Shown: piece after piece, positions 45,872-50,463 of the stretch
How the letters are laid out: each line of letters starts with the position of its first letter
How positions within the stretch are numbered: position 1 is the stretch's first letter
Assembly: GCA_964542985.1 (NCBI GenBank)
Contig: CAZIWH010000007.1
Location: 1-50,463 of the forward strand
Source: QNYQ01 sp964542985
Lineage (GTDB): Archaea; Thermoproteota; Thermoprotei_A; Sulfolobales; Pyrodictiaceae
Direction of reading: 5' to 3'
DNA length: 50,463 nucleotides
Made by a program: the position numbers and the translations under genes
The notes under the pieces: model-generated
The model's database searches: none
Told to the model about the DNA's origin: nothing
The model's input: the letters and a program-made list of their open reading frames with translations, nothing else

Positions 45872-47698
45872 GTGGAAGGAGGTGGTCTCGATGTTAAACA
45901 TTGCCTAAATTGGAGCGGAGGTGTAGCCGAAAATGGAACTCGCCTAGTTGACCACGCGGCACGTGTGCTGCGTGAAATGGGCGTCGGGGAAGTATTCGGA
46001 GTAACCGGAGGCAGTGTAATGGCGCTCCTCGACGCCCTATACCTGGAGGACATAGAGATATACATGTTCAGGCACGAGCAAGGCGCCGCGCACGCGGCAG
46101 ACGCCTACGGCAGGGTGAAGAGGAGGCCGGGCATAGCGGTAGCCACGAGCGGGCCAGGCGCCACGAACCTGGTAACGGGGATAGCGAACGCGTACTTCGA
46201 TTCATCGCCTATGATGGCTATAACGGGCCAGGTGCCGACAACGGTGTTCGGCAGGGATGCGTTCCAGGAGACCGACATAGTCGGCGTGGCCGCCCCGATA
46301 ACCAAGTTCGCCTACCAGGTGCGCAGCCCCCGCGAAGCCGGGCCAGCGCTCAGGACGGCGTACCGCCTAGCCTACGAGGGCCGGCCGGGCCCAACCCTAG
46401 TTGACCTCCCAAGGGACGTGCAGCTAGCCCGCTACGCTGGTTGTGAGGACACCGAAACAGCCTACCTGCCGGTAGACTTCCACAAGTACCGTCCGCCGAG
46501 GCCCGACCCCAAGGCGGTGAGGAAGGCCGCCAGGATACTCGCCTCGTCGGCTAGGCCCGTCATACTGGTCGGTAACGGCGTCTACTGGTCCCGTGCCTGG
46601 GGTGAGGTACTCCAGCTCGCCGAGCTGCTCCAGGCCCCGGTAGTGACCACTCTGCCCGGCAAGAACGCGGTGCCCTCCAGCCACCCTCTCGTAATGGGGC
46701 CCGCCGGCATGCATGGGCGGCTGGAGGCGGACGCGGCGCTGGCCAATGCAGACACGATACTAGCTGTGGGCACGAGGTTCTCCGACCGCACTGTCGGCAG
46801 GTTCGGGCCGGAGCTGCGAGAGAAGAAGATTATACACGTGGATGCCGACCCAAGCGAGATAGGCAAGAACGTGGAGCCCAGCGTAGGCATAGTGGCTGAC
46901 GCCAAGGCTGCTCTGAGAGCAATCCTCCGCGAGATGCCTGCCCTGCCGGCTAGGGATACGAAGTTCCTCCAGTGGCTCCTCGAGATCCGGAGGAGATACG
47001 AGGAGGCAATGAAGGCTTGGGCACGCAAGCTCCGAGGACTAGCCCCATGGAAAGTGTTGAAGGCGCTGCGGCAAGTCATGCCAGCCGACACTATCACAGT
47101 CACAGGCGTCGGGAGCCACCAGATGTGGGCGGAGCAGCACTGGGACGTCTACGTGCCCGGCACATGGATAACCAGTGCAGGCCTAGGCACCATGGGGTTC
47201 TGCATCCCGGCCGCCCTGGGGGCCAAGATAGCTGCACGCGACCGCCCCGTGCTGTGCATAGACGGTGACGGCAGCTTCCAGATGACGATGAACAACCTTG
47301 CCCTTGTGAGGGACTACAATCTGCCAATAACAATAGTGATATTTGATAACAGGGCGTTGATGCTGGTAAAGCAGTGGCAGATATACCTCTACGATAGGAG
47401 GATAGTGGCGACAGAGTACTCGCGGAGACCAGACTTCGTGAAGATAGCGGAGGCCTACGAGATAGAGGCTGTCCGGCCGAGCAGCCTCTCGGAGGTCAAG
47501 AAATGGGCTGACTGGTCCGTCAGAGCAAGAGAGCCAGTGATAATAATTATTGAAATAGATAATGAGGAAGACATAGTTCTGCCCTGGGTTAAGCCTGGTG
47601 ACTGGCTTACAGATGCGGTAAAGCCTCCTGGTCTTGAAGACCTTGACCTAGTATACAAGCCTTTGGCTGAGAAGGAGGTGACCGTGCATGCAGGCTGA
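45872..47698 (+). CDS. ilvB: Acetolactate synthase, large subunit
   Basis: The frame (608 residues from GTG 45872) has all ThDP-enzyme marks: VFGVTGGSVMALLDAL, the catalytic Glu in FRHEQGAAHAADAYGR, SGPGATNLVTGIANAY, and the ThDP/Mg motif GDGSFQMTMNN. It joins two pyruvates, or pyruvate and 2-oxobutyrate. The start is doubtful: the homologous part begins about 20 codons on (GTRLVDHAARVL), and an ATG at 45933 with GGAGGTG before it is one base out of frame. A missing base at 45933-45940 would give a normal ATG start. The ilvN start overlaps its end. Confidence 0.93.
   Translation: MEGGGLDVKHCLNWSGGVAENGTRLVDHAARVLREMGVGEVFGVTGGSVMALLDALYLEDIEIYMFRHEQGAAHAADAYGRVKRRPGIAVATSGPGATNLVTGIANAYFDSSPMMAITGQVPTTVFGRDAFQETDIVGVAAPITKFAYQVRSPREAGPALRTAYRLAYEGRPGPTLVDLPRDVQLARYAGCEDTETAYLPVDFHKYRPPRPDPKAVRKAARILASSARPVILVGNGVYWSRAWGEVLQLAELLQAPVVTTLPGKNAVPSSHPLVMGPAGMHGRLEADAALANADTILAVGTRFSDRTVGRFGPELREKKIIHVDADPSEIGKNVEPSVGIVADAKAALRAILREMPALPARDTKFLQWLLEIRRRYEEAMKAWARKLRGLAPWKVLKALRQVMPADTITVTGVGSHQMWAEQHWDVYVPGTWITSAGLGTMGFCIPAALGAKIAARDRPVLCIDGDGSFQMTMNNLALVRDYNLPITIVIFDNRALMLVKQWQIYLYDRRIVATEYSRRPDFVKIAEAYEIEAVRPSSLSEVKKWADWSVRAREPVIIIIEIDNEEDIVLPWVKPGDWLTDAVKPPGLEDLDLVYKPLAEKEVTVHAG
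45891..45908 (+). other. Five-codon ORF with a strong ribosome site before ilvB
   Basis: GGAAGGAGGTGG (45874-45885) is followed by ATG-TTA-AAC-ATT-GCC-TAA, a five-residue peptide MLNIA containing Leu and Ile. It lies inside the 5' end of the annotated ilvB frame in another frame. It could be a leader peptide or an accident. Confidence 0.3.
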
Positions 47699-47957
47699 GA
47701 CCTTCCTCGTTGAGATGGAGGCCTGGAACGGGCTCGACGCGGTTATGAGGGTGACTATGATAGCCCGTCGGGCAAAGCTTATACCAAGGGATCTCAATGC
47801 TAGCTTTGAGCCATCGAGGGTCAGAATAGTGTTGAAGGTTACGGGCGACCCACGTGAAACCAGGTGGCTCGTAGCGAAGCTTGAGAGACTACCAGAGATA
47901 ACCTCGATTAGGGCTAGGAGAATTAATGGTGATTATGAGGAGACTCTTGTAGCGTGA
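47688..47957 (+). CDS. ilvN: Acetolactate synthase, small regulatory subunit
   Basis: The 89-residue protein is a single ACT domain: FLVEMEAWNGLDAVMRVTMI, a central loop, RVRIVLKVTGD and LVAKLERLPEITSIRAR. Bacterial IlvH is longer (about 160 residues) with a second domain; this is the short form. GGAGGTG lies a few bases before the ATG, and the gene overlaps ilvB by 11 bases. Regulation by valine is possible but the binding Gly motif is not clear. Confidence 0.85.
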   Translation: MQAETFLVEMEAWNGLDAVMRVTMIARRAKLIPRDLNASFEPSRVRIVLKVTGDPRETRWLVAKLERLPEITSIRARRINGDYEETLVA

Positions 47958-48019
47958 ATGGTATTTATCTGTTTTTGTGTCGATGCTATAGTGTTTGATT
48001 CCAGGAGGAGGTGGTGGTT

Positions 48020-49006
48020 ATGGCTCGAATATACCGTGACACGGATGCCTCCCTGGAGCCATTGATGGACAAGAGGGTAGCGGTGCTTGGCTATGGGAGC
48101 CAGGGGAGAGCCCAGGCGCTCAACCTGCGTGACAGCGGGGTGGACGTGGTAGTCGGAGTCCGCAGGGACGGGCCTAGCTGGAGGCGCGCCCAGAGCGACG
48201 GCATGGAGGTCGCTGAGATACCTGACGCGGTGCGCGGCGCCCAGGTGGTGATGATGCTGCTCCCCGACATGGTTCAGCCGGATGTGTGGCGGAGCCAGGT
48301 TGAGCCCAACCTCCGCCCAGGGGTGGCCGTGGACTTTGCTCACGGCTTCACCATACACTACGGGTTGATAAGGCCGCCAGAATGGGTTGACGTGGTGATG
48401 GTTGCGCCCAAGGGGCCGGGCCAGCTCGTGAGGGAGGAGTACCTGCGCGGCCGGGGGGTGCCGGCGCTGGTCGCGGTGCACCAGGACTACACGGGGAACG
48501 CGATGGCCATAGCGTTGGCGATAGCTAAGGGTATAGGCGCTACGCGCGCAGGGGTTGTGGAGACCACGTTCGCAGAGGAGACGGAGACCGACCTGATAGG
48601 GGAGCAGACTGTCCTCGTAGGGGGGCTCATGGAGCTGATAACCAAGGGCTTCGAGACGCTCGTTGAGCTGGGCTACCAGCCCGAGGTAGCGTACTTCGAG
48701 GTCCTCAACGAGGCTAAGCTGATAATGGATCTGATATGGAGGTACGGTATAGCCGGCATGCTTGAACGCGTCTCTGTGACGGCCAGGTACGGCGGGCTCA
48801 CCGTGGGGCCGCGCGTAGTGGACGAGCATGTCAAGGATAACATGCGCAGGGCGGCGGAGAGGGTGAGGAGCGGGGAGTTCGCGCGAGAGTGGATAGAGGA
48901 GTACAGGAGGGGCGCGCCGAACCTCAAGAAGCTCATGGAGGCTAGGAGGAGGCACTTGATAGAGAAGGTTGGGGCCGAGATGCGGAAGCTCGTTTTCGGT
49001 GACTAG
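48020..49006 (+). CDS. ilvC: Ketol-acid reductoisomerase
   Basis: ATG 48020 (328 residues) lies 6 bases after GGAGGAGGTGG. The N-terminal Rossmann part has LGYGSQGRAQALNLRDSG; the catalytic part has DFAHGF, APKGPGQLVREE, ETTFAEETETDLIGEQTVL with the two metal acids, and NEAKLIMDLIW. It is the short class I enzyme. It reduces and isomerises acetolactate to the dihydroxy acid. It follows ilvN after about 60 bases. Confidence 0.96.
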   Translation: MARIYRDTDASLEPLMDKRVAVLGYGSQGRAQALNLRDSGVDVVVGVRRDGPSWRRAQSDGMEVAEIPDAVRGAQVVMMLLPDMVQPDVWRSQVEPNLRPGVAVDFAHGFTIHYGLIRPPEWVDVVMVAPKGPGQLVREEYLRGRGVPALVAVHQDYTGNAMAIALAIAKGIGATRAGVVETTFAEETETDLIGEQTVLVGGLMELITKGFETLVELGYQPEVAYFEVLNEAKLIMDLIWRYGIAGMLERVSVTARYGGLTVGPRVVDEHVKDNMRRAAERVRSGEFAREWIEEYRRGAPNLKKLMEARRRHLIEKVGAEMRKLVFGD

Positions 49007-49008
49007 CC

Positions 49009-50463
49009 TTGCGCAGCTCCAGGATACGCTTCGGAGTGGAGAGGGCGCCCCACCGAGCGCTGATGGCGGCGGCGGGGCTCAGCCCCGAGGATATAGCTGA
49101 CGCCGGGCGCCCCCTGGTGGGAATAGTCTACACGTACTCCAACATAGTGCCGGGCCATGTGCATATGGAGGAGCTGGCCCGTGTCGTGGCCGAGGGGGTG
49201 CTCTCCGAGGGGGGCATACCAGTCTTCAGCCAGGCGCACAGCGTCTGCGACGGAATAGCCATGGGCCACGAGGGTATGAGGTATAGTCTGCCGTCTAGAG
49301 AAGTTGTCGCGGACGCCATAGAGGCCTTCGTCCAGGCCCATAGCCTGGATGCCGTGGTCGTGTTGACAAGCTGCGACAAGATGCTCCCGGGCGCGCTGAT
49401 GGCGGCAGCGAGGCTCAGGGATGACGTGCCGCTCCTCATAGCCAACGGGGGCCCCATGCTCGCCGGCTCCGGTCCTCGGGGCTGTCCCCGTGCGCTCGGC
49501 CACGTGTTCGAGGCGGTGGGGCAGCTGCTCCGGGGCCGGCTGAGCGAGGAGGAGCTGCGGGAGCTGGAGCTCAGCGCGCTCCCTGGCCCGGGCAGCTGCG
49601 CCGCACTATACACCGCGAACACTATGGCGCTGGCGGCGGAGGCTCTCGGCTTCATACTTCCAGGCGCCTCGACGGCGCCGGCGGTCTCAGCGGAGCGCCG
49701 ATGGTGGGCACGCCGCACCGGGAGAGAGGCTGTCCGGGCGGTGCTGGGCGGCCGTCTCCCCAGGCTACACTTGACCCGCGAGGCGCTCCTGAACGCGTTT
49801 GCAGTAGACGCGGCCGCCGGTGGCTCAACAAACACGCTCCTACATCTCGCAGCGTTAGCTGTGGAGGCGGACATAGAGATATCCATGGATATGCTCGAGG
49901 ATGTGTTCAACAGAACCCCTTGGATCGTTGACCTGGAGCCCGGCGGCCGCATGTACATGGAGCACCTGCACGCATCCGGCGGCGTGCCCGCTGTGGCGAG
50001 GCAGCTCGTCGAGGCCGGGGTCTTTGACGCGGAGCAGTTGGCGGGCGACGGGAGGCCCTGGAGAATCCACGTCGAGAAAGCGCCTCACCCAAGGCCGCCG
50101 GTGCAGCCCGTGTCTAGGCCGCTGGCGCGCCGCAGTCCTCTCCGGATACTGCGGGGCAGCCTCGCGCCCAACGGGGCCGTGGTCAAGGCGGTTCACGTGG
50201 AGAAGAGGAGGCTTAAAGGCGAGGCCCTGGTGTTTAACAGCGAGGAGGAGGCCTTGGAGTATGTCAAGCGTGTCGAGGTTGAGCCTGGCTCAGTCATAGT
50301 GGTCCGGTATGAAGGCCCGGCAGGCGGGCCAGGCATGAGGGAGATGCTACAGCTGACATCAATGCTCTACGGCATGTTGCTTGGGGACAGCGACGCCCTA
50401 GTCACGGACGGGAGGGTCAGTGGTGCTACCAGGGGGCTGATGGTTGGGGACGTGTCGCCCGAG
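49009..50463 (+). CDS. ilvD: Dihydroxy-acid dehydratase (3' end beyond window)
   Basis: The frame opens at TTG 49009, 2 bases after the ilvC stop, and runs through the right edge with no stop (485 codons of about 550). Motifs: PGHVHMEELA, VCDGIAMGHEGMRYSLPSRE, TSCDKMLPGALMAA with the cluster Cys, GSCAALYTANTM with another cluster Cys, and DAAAGGSTNTLLHL. These match archaeal and E. coli-type IlvD. It makes the branched 2-oxo acids. No separate promoter; it is read from ilvC. Confidence 0.95.
   Translation, partial: MRSSRIRFGVERAPHRALMAAAGLSPEDIADAGRPLVGIVYTYSNIVPGHVHMEELARVVAEGVLSEGGIPVFSQAHSVCDGIAMGHEGMRYSLPSREVVADAIEAFVQAHSLDAVVVLTSCDKMLPGALMAAARLRDDVPLLIANGGPMLAGSGPRGCPRALGHVFEAVGQLLRGRLSEEELRELELSALPGPGSCAALYTANTMALAAEALGFILPGASTAPAVSAERRWWARRTGREAVRAVLGGRLPRLHLTREALLNAFAVDAAAGGSTNTLLHLAALAVEADIEISMDMLEDVFNRTPWIVDLEPGGRMYMEHLHASGGVPAVARQLVEAGVFDAEQLAGDGRPWRIHVEKAPHPRPPVQPVSRPLARRSPLRILRGSLAPNGAVVKAVHVEKRRLKGEALVFNSEEEALEYVKRVEVEPGSVIVVRYEGPAGGPGMREMLQLTSMLYGMLLGDSDALVTDGRVSGATRGLMVGDVSPE

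Noticed and set aside
47933..48955. 340-residue minus-strand frame opposite ilvC
   Set aside because: It is the antisense shadow of a strongly conserved ketol-acid reductoisomerase gene and is rich in His and Pro, as such shadows are.
49128..49958. 276-residue minus-strand frame opposite ilvD
   Set aside because: Ser/Ala/Pro-rich shadow of a clear dihydroxy-acid dehydratase gene.
1..50463. CRISPR array, rRNA, transposase or phage genes
   Set aside because: I looked for regularly spaced repeats, rRNA words and transposase or integrase motifs on both strands and saw none.

Overview
The window looks like a draft scaffold (it contains a 10-N gap at 24971-24980) from a hyperthermophilic crenarchaeon. 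The best guess is the Desulfurococcales, close to Pyrodictium/Hyperthermus/Pyrolobus. This rests on archaeal promoters (TATA-like boxes about 25-30 nt before starts), GGAGGTG-type ribosome sites, heavy use of GTG and TTG starts, dense gene packing, archaeal families (MEMO, LysO halves, AF1577-type radical SAM, aldehyde:ferredoxin oxidoreductase, PIN and MNT/HEPN modules) and very heme-rich cytochromes. The genus is an inference. I found no tRNA, rRNA, CRISPR array or transposase.

Layout. 1-5.9 kb: a CxxC protein open to the left edge, a VapBC pair, a 600-base AT-rich spacer, a MEMO protein, a wHTH/membrane pair and a His/Met-rich exported protein. 5.9-14.4 kb: an aldo-keto reductase, a sulfide:quinone-oxidoreductase-like flavoprotein, small membrane proteins, SfsA, a frameshifted SixA phosphatase, a peptide-modifying-type radical SAM protein, LysO in two divergent halves and a phosphoesterase. 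14.5-18.5 kb: a PMT-like glycosyltransferase, a membrane-anchored transglutaminase-like protein and an exported, C-terminally anchored protein.

18.9-25.1 kb is the most striking block: an octaheme cytochrome of the hydroxylamine-oxidoreductase (HAO) family, a large membrane protein of unknown family, a cytochrome with 14 heme sites (one of them CX3CH) and a b-type-cytochrome-like membrane protein split by the assembly gap. Together they look like an extracytoplasmic respiratory module that links the membrane quinone pool to reduction (or oxidation) of a nitrogen compound or a metal.

25.1-28 kb: a thiamine-type ABC importer (binding protein plus fused double permease, no ATPase). 28-30 kb: a dolichol-kinase-like protein and a decayed antitoxin/PIN pair. 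30.1-34.2 kb: a five-gene operon with an ABC-2-type transporter core and three exported or anchored proteins of unknown family. 34.2-37 kb: an AOR-family tungsto-enzyme and an MNT/HEPN module. 37.4-42.3 kb: a methyltransferase and an iron/cobalamin-type ABC importer whose binding protein is a tandem duplication. 42.3 kb to the end: a branched-chain amino-acid block, leuA-leuB-leuC on the minus strand facing away from ilvB-ilvN-ilvC-ilvD on the plus strand, which turns pyruvate into valine/isoleucine keto acids and on towards leucine; leuD is not here.

Two window-wide patterns stand out. Four convergent gene pairs end on one shared CTAG, so both stop codons sit in the same four bases. Several non-essential genes (sixA, the second antitoxin/PIN pair), and perhaps the ilvB start, look shifted by single-base indels, mostly at homopolymers, so real decay and assembly error must be told apart.
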